Position numbers and translations under genes: made by a program
Shown: in pieces, positions 1-8,490 of the stretch
How positions within the stretch are numbered: the first letter of the stretch is position 1
Layout: every line of letters starts with the position of its first letter
The notes under the pieces: generated by a model
Database searches by the model: none
Told to the model about the DNA's origin: nothing
Seen by the model: only the letters and a program-made list of their open reading frames with translations
From: an uncultured Bacteroidota bacterium
GTDB lineage: Bacteria; Bacteroidota; Bacteroidia; Bacteroidales; P3
NCBI GenBank assembly: GCA_902762805.1
Contig: CACWPQ010000003.1
Location: 62,001-126,000 of the forward strand
Direction: 5' to 3'
Length of the DNA stretch: 64,000 nucleotides

Positions 1-1480
1 CATATATCGCATCGTCGTCTATGGTGATGATGCAAGCCTCTGGGTTCTGCTTTAGCGTGTATATCAACTTCTTATAGCTTTTGATATCCTTGCAAAAGCA
101 AATCTCTAGTCCACGGCGTTGCTGCCTCAGCAACGTGGAAGGAATGGGCTGGTTTTTAAACTCCTCCTCGGAAAGCCACAGCACTATTCTATTGGGACGA
201 ATAGAACCCTGCATGATCGACTCTATCGCCAAATACACATCATATATACGTTGCCCGAACGATGTCAGCGAGACTATCACTTCATGGTCGCACATCTTTT
301 CGTCCGTAACGCCCTTTTCCTGACATGTCTGTGTGAAGTAGCGCATCTGATTAATGCGTATCTTCACTAACTCTAATTCAGCAACTTCTTGTCGCCGATG
401 CACCTCCCGTAGCAGCGCACGGGTATTCCTGTCATGGCGGACTATGTTGCTAATATATCGAGTGATTCCCATCAGTGTGTGTTTTTTTTGAAGATTTTTT
501 TTTACAGATTGTTTCATGTAGGACTTGCACCTCATGTAGTAATAGTTTCCATAAAGGAGACGATGTTTCCAGCCCCTGCTCCATCCATTCTCAGGCCAGA
601 AGGCAGCATCTGTATCGTTTAAGTGCCTTACGGCAAGCCGAAATCCTTTATGCGACGAACTGTCAAGCGCCTGCTGTGCAGCTCTCTTTAGGTAGTGAAG
701 TTTTGCAACGACAATTTGCTGATAATAGACGGCCTCTTTATTTGAAAGGAAATTTTCAACGGCTTCCCAGCTGGCAAACTCCTGGCGAAATAGTTCTGTC
801 TGGAATTTTTTGCTCTGCTTGGCCACAAGCGATGACTGATTTAACCTATTATAGTGATACAAGGCTTTCTCTAAATGCCCAAATGTCCGCGTATAGTAGG
901 CGGCCTGCACCAGTAGCAATTTGTCTTCAGAATAGTTGCAACCAGGGATACAGTGTATATTGTGGTCTTGGAAAAGCGAGTGTCGGATGAGTCTCCGCCA
1001 CAAAACCATGATATAACCAGCCACCATATTGCTGTATGCCATCATCATTTCGTGCTTGTCCTTGTAGCACGGCTCCACCAAGGGCCTTTCCCCATCATCA
1101 GTATGCATCACAGCATCGCACCACACCATGTCGTAGTCGCCCTCCGTTTGCTTGGTCACCAACTGTTCTACCATGTCAGGCTCTACCCAGTCGTCAGCAT
1201 CCACAAAGCACACAAAGTCGCCGGTGGCCTTCTCGATGGCTTCATTGCGGGATGCGGCTATGCCCAGGTTTGTCTCATGGTGAGCAATGATAATCCTGTC
1301 CGGGCGACAAGCATACTCTTTCACCAACGATTTCAGCAAATGTGCGCTGCCATCCGTGGAAGAATCATCAATGAATACATACTCCAAGTGCTGATATGTT
1401 TGCTCAAACAAACTCCTGACGCTCCGCTCAAAGTATTGACCGGGATTGTAAAATGGGACAAGCACACTGACCTTGTACAT
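1..1480 (-). CDS. Two-domain glycosyltransferase, 3' end outside the window
   Basis: The frame starts at ATG 1480 and stays open for 493 codons to the left edge, so the C-terminus is missing. Residues 1 to about 230 have a GT2 fold: a start reading MYKVSVLVPFYNPG, a DDSSTDGS nucleotide-binding segment at about 38-45 and DADDW at about 94-98 for metal and sugar nucleotide. From about residue 398 a second transferase-like domain begins (VSLTSFGQRI, later RGLEICFCKD and TIDDDA near the edge, a second DxD-like motif). It probably adds two sugars to the repeat unit on the cytoplasmic side of the membrane. The stop of the preceding gene is six bases upstream, so it belongs to the same operon. GT2 membership is clear; donor and acceptor cannot be read from the sequence. 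Confidence 0.8.
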   Translation of the reverse strand, partial: MYKVSVLVPFYNPGQYFERSVRSLFEQTYQHLEYVFIDDSSTDGSAHLLKSLVKEYACRPDRIIIAHHETNLGIAASRNEAIEKATGDFVCFVDADDWVEPDMVEQLVTKQTEGDYDMVWCDAVMHTDDGERPLVEPCYKDKHEMMMAYSNMVAGYIMVLWRRLIRHSLFQDHNIHCIPGCNYSEDKLLLVQAAYYTRTFGHLEKALYHYNRLNQSSLVAKQSKKFQTELFRQEFASWEAVENFLSNKEAVYYQQIVVAKLHYLKRAAQQALDSSSHKGFRLAVRHLNDTDAAFWPENGWSRGWKHRLLYGNYYYMRCKSYMKQSVKKNLQKKHTLMGITRYISNIVRHDRNTRALLREVHRRQEVAELELVKIRINQMRYFTQTCQEKGVTDEKMCDHEVIVSLTSFGQRIYDVYLAIESIMQGSIRPNRIVLWLSEEEFKNQPIPSTLLRQQRRGLEICFCKDIKSYKKLIYTLKQNPEACIITIDDDAIY

Positions 1481-1486
1481 GCTGCA

Positions 1487-2392
1487 CTATATGAATGGTA
1501 TGCGGGAAATACTGTGACTCCGACAGTACTCAGAATAGTCTCTCCATGCCTTGCGCCAGCCTAGCGTGTAACCTTCTTTGATGGCACAGCGAATCAACCG
1601 GTAACGATGCTCTTGGAAAGCGTCGTAGAACAAGAGCGGCTGGTCATATACAGAGTATCCGCCTTGTTTGATAAGCAACTCTTTCAGAAGCAATCCATCC
1701 CACCTTATCATCAGCGCTTTTATATCAGTCGATCCCACCAGCCCCGTTGATAGTTTCTCATAGTGATATATGGGAAGGTTCACCTTTCCGAAATGTTTCA
1801 CTGCAAGTGCCACTCTGGCAGAATAGACCTCGTCGTTGCCATACATGACTTCTTCAAACCGTATACCATGCCGTTGTATCAACGCCCTCTTGACCATCTT
1901 TATCCACGGCGTAACCAAACGTCGATAAAGAAAGGGTATGTGAGTGTCATCCACAATAACGGTGGAGTCTGGTTCTTTATCATTGTATGCGCCATACCAG
2001 TGTTCAGACTTATCGCTGCATACATATCTCGCACCGTATGCAACTACGTCATATTCGTCAGGTATGTCCATGTCCAAAAGCTTGATGAGGTTTTCGGTGT
2101 AGAAGTAGTCGTCGGCATCGGCAAAAAGTATCCATTCGCCACGCGCGTGGTTCAATCCGACGTTCCTGGCGTAGCCTGCTCCGCGTCCCTCTTTGGTGAA
2201 ATAGATGGTTGTGTCGCTTCGGTCTTCCCCAGGGAACTGGGTGAAGTTGACTATGGCGGGGTCGCTGTTGTCATCAATGACAATTATCTCCAAATCATCT
2301 CTCATCGGGACAGAGTCCAGGCACCGTTGCAGCAACTGAGGACTGTTGTGGTGAGGAATGATGAGCGTGTATTTTGTGGTAGATGGGGGCAT
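1487..2392 (-). CDS. GT2 family glycosyltransferase
   Basis: This 301-residue protein has a GT-A fold of family GT2. It begins TLIIPHHNSPQLLQRCLDSV, then shows VIDDNSDP and the acidic motif FADADDYF expected to hold the metal and nucleotide sugar. The C-terminal part carries conserved aromatic and basic stretches but no membrane span, so it is probably a peripheral cytoplasmic enzyme acting on the lipid-linked repeat unit. It lies six bases after the previous transferase gene and six before the next. The start at ATG 2392 fits the family N-terminus. The sugar transferred is unknown. Confidence 0.82.
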   Translation of the reverse strand: MPPSTTKYTLIIPHHNSPQLLQRCLDSVPMRDDLEIIVIDDNSDPAIVNFTQFPGEDRSDTTIYFTKEGRGAGYARNVGLNHARGEWILFADADDYFYTENLIKLLDMDIPDEYDVVAYGARYVCSDKSEHWYGAYNDKEPDSTVIVDDTHIPFLYRRLVTPWIKMVKRALIQRHGIRFEEVMYGNDEVYSARVALAVKHFGKVNLPIYHYEKLSTGLVGSTDIKALMIRWDGLLLKELLIKQGGYSVYDQPLLFYDAFQEHRYRLIRCAIKEGYTLGWRKAWRDYSEYCRSHSISRIPFI

Positions 2393-2398
2393 GTTTTT

Positions 2399-3292
2399 TT
2401 ACAGCCAATGGGTACCGGCGGTTCTGTTTTGTTGACGAGATTGGCCTATTAGTTGCCAGTTGGAAATCTGCTCGTCGATCTGTTTTATACCTTTCAGTTG
2501 CCCGGTGAGAATTCGTCTGACCTTCTTTCTCTTGAGCAGTTGTATTTCTTTATCGATGTTGATATTCTGGTTAACATCGCCCATTTTTTTCCTTAGTTCG
2601 TAGAAGGGGGTCTGACTGGATATTGTGAGATACTTCTGGTGGTCGCCTTGTAAACTTTCCCTATCGTGGCAAATGGTACATGCAGTATTTACGATGATTC
2701 TGAATCCATGGAAGTATACCCGTTGGCAATAATTGTTGTCCTCTCCGTAGTGGCGGAAAAGCAATGTGTCAAACCCCCCGACGGTTTCAAGACACAGACG
2801 GCTGATTAGCCATGCGGCGGCATTGACAAAGGGCACTTCGTAGCAGGGTTTGATGCTGTGCATGTAGGCATCAGAGGTAAACTTTGACCCCATATACTGC
2901 GCAAATTTGAAATCGAGTTCGCTATATGCCCCATTCAGATGCACGGGCGCTGCGATACCCACTTTGTCGTTGTCTTGGAATGTTTTGACCAGCTCTGTCA
3001 GTGTGTTTGGTTCTACCCAGGCATCCTGATTCAGCAGGAAGACGTAGTCGGCGCCGTCGTTGAGTGCCTTACGCATGCCGATGTTGTTGGCTTTGGCGAA
3101 GCCGAGGTTTTCTTGGGATTCGATGAGGTGCACCTCGGGGAAGCGCTCTTTGATATATTCGGCACTGCCGTCGGTCGAGGCGTTGTCGATGACGACGACG
3201 CTGGTGGGTGTCTCCGAATTGCGCAGGCTGCCCAGACAGCGGTCGTACCAGCGCATGCCGTTGTAGGTGACTATGATGGTGAAGATGTTCAT
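2399..3292 (-). CDS. GT2 family glycosyltransferase, rhamnosyltransferase-like
   Basis: An open frame extends further upstream, but the internal ATG at 3292 gives the expected beginning MNIFTIIVTYNGMRWYDRC, so I use that start (297 residues). Family motifs are VVVIDNASTDGS, the segment ENLGFAKANNIGM, and LLNQDAW in the DxD position. This combination is typical of the rhamnosyltransferase-like branch of GT2, which would fit the rmlACD genes elsewhere in the window, but substrate assignment is inference. A 207-base gap with an 11-bp tandem repeat separates it from the gene upstream, the longest gap in this operon. Confidence 0.8.
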   Translation of the reverse strand: MNIFTIIVTYNGMRWYDRCLGSLRNSETPTSVVVIDNASTDGSAEYIKERFPEVHLIESQENLGFAKANNIGMRKALNDGADYVFLLNQDAWVEPNTLTELVKTFQDNDKVGIAAPVHLNGAYSELDFKFAQYMGSKFTSDAYMHSIKPCYEVPFVNAAAWLISRLCLETVGGFDTLLFRHYGEDNNYCQRVYFHGFRIIVNTACTICHDRESLQGDHQKYLTISSQTPFYELRKKMGDVNQNINIDKEIQLLKRKKVRRILTGQLKGIKQIDEQISNWQLIGQSRQQNRTAGTHWL

Positions 3293-3409
3293 GCTTGGTT
3301 TAAAGATGTCGGATGACGTCGGCGACGCGCTGAACGAACGCGTCAGAGAACCTTTTAATAGTGGACAAAGTATCGTGTATTGACCTGTCATTCACCTACT
3401 ATTTATTAA

Positions 3410-3460
3410 TCAACCCTAGAATTACCCTAGAATTACCCTAGAGTTACCCTAGAATTACCC
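3410..3460. repeat. 11-bp tandem repeat, about 4.6 units
   Basis: Units tcaaccctaga, attaccctaga (twice), gttaccctaga and a partial attaccc follow one another with an exact 11-base period. They lie inside the gap between two glycosyltransferase genes of the operon. No gene is visible in this gap. Confidence 0.9.
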
Positions 3461-3499
3461 AGGCTTTATGGTGACGTAAAATGGTGCTGATACTCAATG

Positions 3500-4522
3500 C
3501 TATAGTTGTAAGTTCTGTTTCGTATGGTTTTCTTGCGCGGGGCATTCTTTTTTTTGTGCTGCGAGATGCAGAGCCCTATGTGCAATTTTCTTGACACGAG
3601 TGCGGAAAATAGAGCGGTCGTAGGAAATGAAGTGTCGGTACATGGTACCGTATTGTTGCCTGTAGGTGGCGAGGTGGCGCAGTATGTAGAGGTAGCAGAA
3701 GATTGAGCGCGAGAAACGTGCTCGCTCCTTCGCAAACCGCAGGTAGGCCAAAGTATCGTCCGTCAAGGGGAAGCGCCACCGATGAGCGCGCGAGATATTG
3801 ACATTGGGGTCAAGGATATGCAGCTCGTTGAATCGCCTTTCGGCACTCTGCATGTTTTGGGGGATGCTCATCTCTTGGCTGTCGTGCATGCGGTATCGTA
3901 TCAGGGCTTGAGGAAGGTACCCGAGTGAGTGACTCTGTATGGCCAAGAGTGAGATCACCTCATCATGCAGTATTTGTGGTGTGCAGTAGGCGGCGAAGTC
4001 CATCTTCCCCCGTATGGCCATTGCGGCGCCCGTGGCATGGTTGCAGTAGAAGACGGGAAGTTCGCATCCTGCATCAAAATAGGCTTGGTATTTTGGTCCA
4101 AAACCGATTCTGTTGAATAAAGTGTCGATTTCATTGTCCGCCTCCGATGTGCTAAAAAGATGGGCATTGGAAAACACTACTTTCTTTGATGGGTTTTCGC
4201 GAAACCACTGTAAGATAATTTCAACTTTGTTGGGATACCAAATGTCGTCTTGGTCAGACAAGAATATGATATCGCCATAACATAAATTTACGGCTTTCTG
4301 AAAATTGGCGCAAACCCCGAGGTTGGTTTCATTGCGGTAAATCCGAATTTTGGTCGGTGTTTCCGAACGGAAAGATTCAATGATTTGCAGTGTATTATCA
4401 GTACTTCCGTCATCGCACACAACAATCTCATCGACGGGCATGGATTGTCGTAGAATGGATTCAATCTGTTCCCGGATGTATTGGCCGCCATTGTAGGTGC
4501 AAAGTGCGACAGAAAGTCTCAT
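3500..4522 (-). CDS. GT2 family glycosyltransferase
   Basis: The protein of about 340 residues starts MRLSVALCTYNGGQYIREQI, followed by VCDDGSTDNT and the metal-binding SDQDDIW, all standard for GT2 enzymes of O-antigen and capsule clusters. I choose ATG 4522; a TTG three codons upstream is possible but would overlap the previous stop. The C-terminal third is basic and aromatic, suggesting peripheral membrane contact. It follows the DUF616-type gene closely and is probably co-translated with it. The sugar specificity cannot be inferred. Confidence 0.82.
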   Translation of the reverse strand: MRLSVALCTYNGGQYIREQIESILRQSMPVDEIVVCDDGSTDNTLQIIESFRSETPTKIRIYRNETNLGVCANFQKAVNLCYGDIIFLSDQDDIWYPNKVEIILQWFRENPSKKVVFSNAHLFSTSEADNEIDTLFNRIGFGPKYQAYFDAGCELPVFYCNHATGAAMAIRGKMDFAAYCTPQILHDEVISLLAIQSHSLGYLPQALIRYRMHDSQEMSIPQNMQSAERRFNELHILDPNVNISRAHRWRFPLTDDTLAYLRFAKERARFSRSIFCYLYILRHLATYRQQYGTMYRHFISYDRSIFRTRVKKIAHRALHLAAQKKECPAQENHTKQNLQL

Positions 4523-4527
4523 GTTGT

Positions 4528-5400
4528 TCAACCCCGTTTGGTTTTTAAGGATGATTGCCAGAGTTTTAATCTGAAGTATTGACGCATGAGAAAAGCTATG
4601 AGTCTTGGGTTTGGGGAACTAGCAATCTTCCTGTATAACAGAAGCAGCTGCTCTCTTTTGTCAGTTCCATGTAGTTTATCGTAGTAGTAGAGGATTGTGT
4701 TTTTGCTTAAAGGAAGTCGCTTGTTTTTCCCAGTATCATGATAGATATACTTAAAATGTGGTGAATTCCTGACATTTTCATGGTCGGATAGGAAGTAAGG
4801 ACATGCCAGTTTTGTTTTCCATAACGCGTAAGGGAATGATAATTGGTCCCGTCGCGAATATTTGTCGATGCAGTCCCACCATAGTCTATCGAAATCCTGT
4901 ATTATCTTCTGGGAATGTACGCGGAATAGAAATCCCGTTTCCCACAAGCCATTGTCGGACGGATATTTTTCTTTCAGAAGACGGTGTGTCCAGTCAAGAT
5001 ACGTGCGTTCTTGTTCCCATCCGATTAGGATTAATTTATCAGCCTCGGAATATACACAGTTGCGCTCCGTGTGACACATACTGGATATTAGTACTCCGCT
5101 ATCAAAAAGGTCTTTTATGCGTGAAAAAACAAAGTCAGACGTGATAATTATATTGCCATCAACCCAAACACTAGCTTGATATTCAGTCAATAGTTGTTCG
5201 GGATGGGTTTTCACCCAGCGTGCAATTCGTGTTGGGTCTGGGTTGGTGTACGGGATTTTGCGCACCTGCCAAATGCCCAATTTCTCTTCAGAAACATCGT
5301 TGGAAAACAAGATATAGTCAAACCGTTCGTCAACTGCTTCCGGTTGGAGAATGTTGTCATAGCCACCAACGATTGCTGTATAGACGGCAAAACGGTTCAT
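4528..5400 (-). CDS. DUF616-type glycosyltransferase
   Basis: The 290-residue product begins RFAVYTAIVGGYDNILQP and contains WVDGNIIITSDF and ETGFLFRVHS. This pattern matches the DUF616 (TOD1/MUCI70-like) glycosyltransferase family often found in bacterial capsule clusters. The WVDGN segment sits where GT-A enzymes carry their acidic metal site. There is no signal peptide or membrane span. It lies four bases after the acyltransferase gene. The assignment rests on remembered family motifs, and the transferred sugar is unknown. Confidence 0.7.
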   Translation of the reverse strand: MNRFAVYTAIVGGYDNILQPEAVDERFDYILFSNDVSEEKLGIWQVRKIPYTNPDPTRIARWVKTHPEQLLTEYQASVWVDGNIIITSDFVFSRIKDLFDSGVLISSMCHTERNCVYSEADKLILIGWEQERTYLDWTHRLLKEKYPSDNGLWETGFLFRVHSQKIIQDFDRLWWDCIDKYSRRDQLSFPYALWKTKLACPYFLSDHENVRNSPHFKYIYHDTGKNKRLPLSKNTILYYYDKLHGTDKREQLLLLYRKIASSPNPRLIAFLMRQYFRLKLWQSSLKTKRG

Positions 5401-5404
5401 GATG

Positions 5405-6430
5405 TTACCTTTGTTTTACTGTTGCCTGGTTCCATATACGATCAACAGGAATCATGCAGAGCTTTCTAATTTGGTCTAGGGTTACCGACACACAGAATCT
5501 GACGACTATCCATACAACAGCCACACCAATATAGGTTATGCCAAATAATTGTCCCAGGAATTCTTCTGGTAGACATTTGAAGACAGGCAGATTAAATAGA
5601 TATACGGCCAAAGAACTTTTGGCAATGATGTTGATGTATTTGTTATGGAAATCAAGGGTGGTAAATAGGCAGAAAAATGAAATCGATGCAGACAAAGTAA
5701 ACGGATTATTATATGTGGTAGGTCTCCATGTTGGTATGTGTATCCATGTGTAATTGACTATTGTCAAGAAAGCCCAAATAAGGCTGGATCCTATAAATAC
5801 ACAATACAACTTGTTTTTATGTTGCTTGATTTTATTCGCGGTAATGTATTTGCGAATATAGCCAGCAATCAGGTATAACCAGATGAAATGTCCTACAGAA
5901 TAGCCAGTGTTGTTAAAAATGTCTACATTGCGGATAAAACCAAAATACAGGCAATAAACAGAAAGGATGATAATTGCTCGCCTATAATTGGTTTTACTCA
6001 TTTGTTCCATTGCTGAATTAAGCACTGGAGAGAGGAAGTATAACGCCGTATAAGCCAAGATAAACCACTTGGAGGTTTGTGTCATGGATGTAAGCGATTT
6101 GAGGATAATAGTTCCAAAGGAAAGCAATTCCCGATGAAAGACGTAGGTATCCATCAAACAGTTAATGAACATATAGAACGCACAGAAGATAAATAGATTT
6201 AAGACACCTTTCCATTTAATTTTTATGCCAAAATAACCAGATATAAGAACGAAAAGATTGACTCCTATATAAACAAAACTATTGGCGACTGTGGCGATTT
6301 GCCACCCATCATCAAACACATTACCATATACAATGCTCCCTTTGTATTTTTCAATGATTGTATGGTGCATTGTAATCATCAAAATGGCAATTATTCGCAA
6401 TAATTCCATGTTTGATTGGCGTGACTTCAT
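5405..6430 (-). CDS. Acyltransferase 3 family membrane protein
   Basis: The protein of 341 residues is a multi-span membrane protein of the acyltransferase-3 family, which O-acetylates or otherwise acylates surface glycans. Near the N-terminus it has NMELLRIIAILMITMHHT, with the His of the family's active-site region, and about ten hydrophobic segments follow. I choose ATG 6430, whose bases overlap the upstream stop as ATGA; a GTG eight codons further upstream is also open. The DNA is markedly AT-rich compared with the genes at 12-18 kb, a sign of acquisition by transfer. The acceptor sugar is unknown. Confidence 0.85.
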   Translation of the reverse strand: MKSRQSNMELLRIIAILMITMHHTIIEKYKGSIVYGNVFDDGWQIATVANSFVYIGVNLFVLISGYFGIKIKWKGVLNLFIFCAFYMFINCLMDTYVFHRELLSFGTIILKSLTSMTQTSKWFILAYTALYFLSPVLNSAMEQMSKTNYRRAIIILSVYCLYFGFIRNVDIFNNTGYSVGHFIWLYLIAGYIRKYITANKIKQHKNKLYCVFIGSSLIWAFLTIVNYTWIHIPTWRPTTYNNPFTLSASISFFCLFTTLDFHNKYINIIAKSSLAVYLFNLPVFKCLPEEFLGQLFGITYIGVAVVWIVVRFCVSVTLDQIRKLCMIPVDRIWNQATVKQR

Positions 6431-7587
6431 TTTAGACTCCAGATTATTTTCCACATCTCCCTTACCTTATTTTGAATTTTGGACACGCTGGCCTCCAAAG
6501 AGGCTCTTTGTTTTTTGTTCTTTTCTTCGTCCAGTATATTTTGTAGCAATACTTGTTGATTTTCGGGAGAATCGTTTATCTCAATCATGCCATTCTCTAC
6601 ACCATAATCTTTGAATAACTCTTGGTATTTGTGGCTCCATCCGGTGGCAATACAGGGTACACATGTGTTTAATGCAGATGCCACTCCATGAAAACGGGAT
6701 GAAATAACACAATAAGCAGTAGAGATCATGCCTTTTACTTCTAGTGCATTCAGGTTATCAACAAGTTCTATGGGAGAGTCAAGGTTCTGTATTATTTGTG
6801 TTGCAATTTTTGTATCGGCGTCTCCTTCGTGATTTAGAAGATAAGGAATCTTGCCATAAGTCTGAGCATGAGAGATTATTTTTTTGACGAAACCAAGATA
6901 CTCATCGAAAGTTAAGTCGGATTTGTCAAATAAACGGCAATTGGGGATAATGCAGACGCCTCCATACAAATGTTTGTATTCTGGAGGAATAATTGGGGTG
7001 ACCAACGACGTGTAATCACAGAACCTCTTTACTTTTGACATGTTAATTTGAGCACACTCCTCAAGGTATGCCCACGATACATCATCCCGACAAAACACAA
7101 TGTCAGCATATTTGTCGACTTCTCTGATTCCGTCTTTCATGCTCTTTTTGTTGAGAGGCCCAAATGCTTGTGGCATTAAAACGATTTTTGCACCATGTCG
7201 TTTATGCGACTCTAATAGATGACGTCGGTTTTCCATCCTCTTCTGAGAGTGGTTCCATACATCCGAGTAATGAAATCCACTCCCATCAATGAGATAGTCA
7301 GTCCCATTAACATAATATTTATCCTCAAAAATAGTTGATATCGGGATATGCAGTCTTTTACAAATACCTATGATATGGTTTCGTTTGCACCAGTCGCGAA
7401 TTTTTTGAACGGGTTTTAGTCTTACATCTAATGTCGTGGAAATATAGTTCAACCCCTGTTTGGCCGAGTCAATGGGTAGATAAACAATGGAGCCTGGATC
7501 TTTTTTTTCTATCTCCTGCAGCATTGCATACATCATCAATTCTGCTCCCTTATTTAGCGTTCCAATACCTTCTAAAGTAACAATCAT
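6427..7587 (-). CDS. Polysaccharide pyruvyl transferase family protein
   Basis: This 386-residue protein matches the polysaccharide pyruvyl transferase family (CsaB/WcaK type), which moves a ketal pyruvate from phosphoenolpyruvate to a sugar. Diagnostic segments are GIGTLNKGAELMMYAML at the N-terminus, LMPQAFGPLN in the middle, and SSRFHGVASALNTCVPCIA near the C-terminus, the usual His- and Arg-containing signature. It overlaps the aldo/keto reductase gene upstream and the acyltransferase downstream by four bases each (ATGA), so the three are translationally coupled. It lies next to an FrhB-like gene, a common pairing in capsule clusters. Confidence 0.88.
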   Translation of the reverse strand: MIVTLEGIGTLNKGAELMMYAMLQEIEKKDPGSIVYLPIDSAKQGLNYISTTLDVRLKPVQKIRDWCKRNHIIGICKRLHIPISTIFEDKYYVNGTDYLIDGSGFHYSDVWNHSQKRMENRRHLLESHKRHGAKIVLMPQAFGPLNKKSMKDGIREVDKYADIVFCRDDVSWAYLEECAQINMSKVKRFCDYTSLVTPIIPPEYKHLYGGVCIIPNCRLFDKSDLTFDEYLGFVKKIISHAQTYGKIPYLLNHEGDADTKIATQIIQNLDSPIELVDNLNALEVKGMISTAYCVISSRFHGVASALNTCVPCIATGWSHKYQELFKDYGVENGMIEINDSPENQQVLLQNILDEEKNKKQRASLEASVSKIQNKVREMWKIIWSLK

Positions 7588-8489
7588 CTTATTTTTTGCT
7601 TTTTATAAAAATCAATGGTTTTCGCTATGAGTGTGTTAGAAAGCCTCAATCGTTGTAATAAAAATTTTTTCTTACTTTTCTTGTCAAATCTTGTTCTAGG
7701 ATTAAAGCGAACCCTTTTTCCACGGTCCATTTGATTTATGGCACAAATATCTTCCTCATTTAATTGGAAATCAAATACACCAATGTTTTCTTTTATATGT
7801 ATTTCGGAGGATGATGCTGGTATTGGTATACATTGGGTATCAATGTTCCATCTTAAAATAACTTGATTTACGGTCTTGTGATATTTGTTCGCAATATGTC
7901 TTAAAGTTTCATTGGCATTTAGTTCGTTGTCCATTCTCGCCAGGGGAGAATAGGACATTACTTGAATATTCTCATTTTTGCATAATTTGACCACCTCTTC
8001 TTGCTGAAATAGTGGGTGTCGTTCAAACTGGTTTATCATCGGTTTGACACGACATATTCTCAATATTTCTTTTAGATACCCGACATCAAAATTACATACA
8101 CCAATAGCCGCGCATTTGCCAGTTAGATACAAATCTTCCATTGCTTTCCACTGCATTTTCCATAAATACGGGAAAGGCCAGTGCAGGAGATAGATGGTTC
8201 TATCTGCTTTTGTACCAAGTGCAGACATACTCTCAGCAAAGCACTCTTCAAGGTCTTTTGAACGCAAGGGTTGAGAGAATTTGGTAATAACGGTTATGTT
8301 CGAGTCGCCTACTTTGTGCAGTCCATTGCCGACGTATGCTTCGTTGAGATAGTTGTCGGAAGTGTCTATCATACGATATCCCTCATTGTACGCAATCGGA
8401 ACATTATCTTCTAATACCTCCCGTTGTGGGAATGTTCCATAGCCAATGATTGGTATTTTGTAGCCGTTGTACAACTCTAATTCCTGCAT
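7584..8489 (-). CDS. Aldo/keto reductase
   Basis: A complete 301-residue aldo/keto reductase with a TIM-barrel fold using NAD(P)H. The catalytic tetrad is visible: Asp42 in RMIDTSDNY, Tyr47, Lys70 in VITKFSQ and His103 in YLLHWPFP. The C-terminal segment CIPIPASSSEIHIKENI is the cofactor phosphate-binding stretch. Inside a capsule operon it may reduce a sugar or polyol precursor, but this is inference; the substrate cannot be read from sequence. It starts one base after the stop of the fusion gene upstream and overlaps the pyruvyl transferase start by four bases. It is AT-rich like its neighbours. Confidence 0.88.
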   Translation of the reverse strand: MQELELYNGYKIPIIGYGTFPQREVLEDNVPIAYNEGYRMIDTSDNYLNEAYVGNGLHKVGDSNITVITKFSQPLRSKDLEECFAESMSALGTKADRTIYLLHWPFPYLWKMQWKAMEDLYLTGKCAAIGVCNFDVGYLKEILRICRVKPMINQFERHPLFQQEEVVKLCKNENIQVMSYSPLARMDNELNANETLRHIANKYHKTVNQVILRWNIDTQCIPIPASSSEIHIKENIGVFDFQLNEEDICAINQMDRGKRVRFNPRTRFDKKSKKKFLLQRLRLSNTLIAKTIDFYKKQKIR

Positions 8490-8490
8490 T

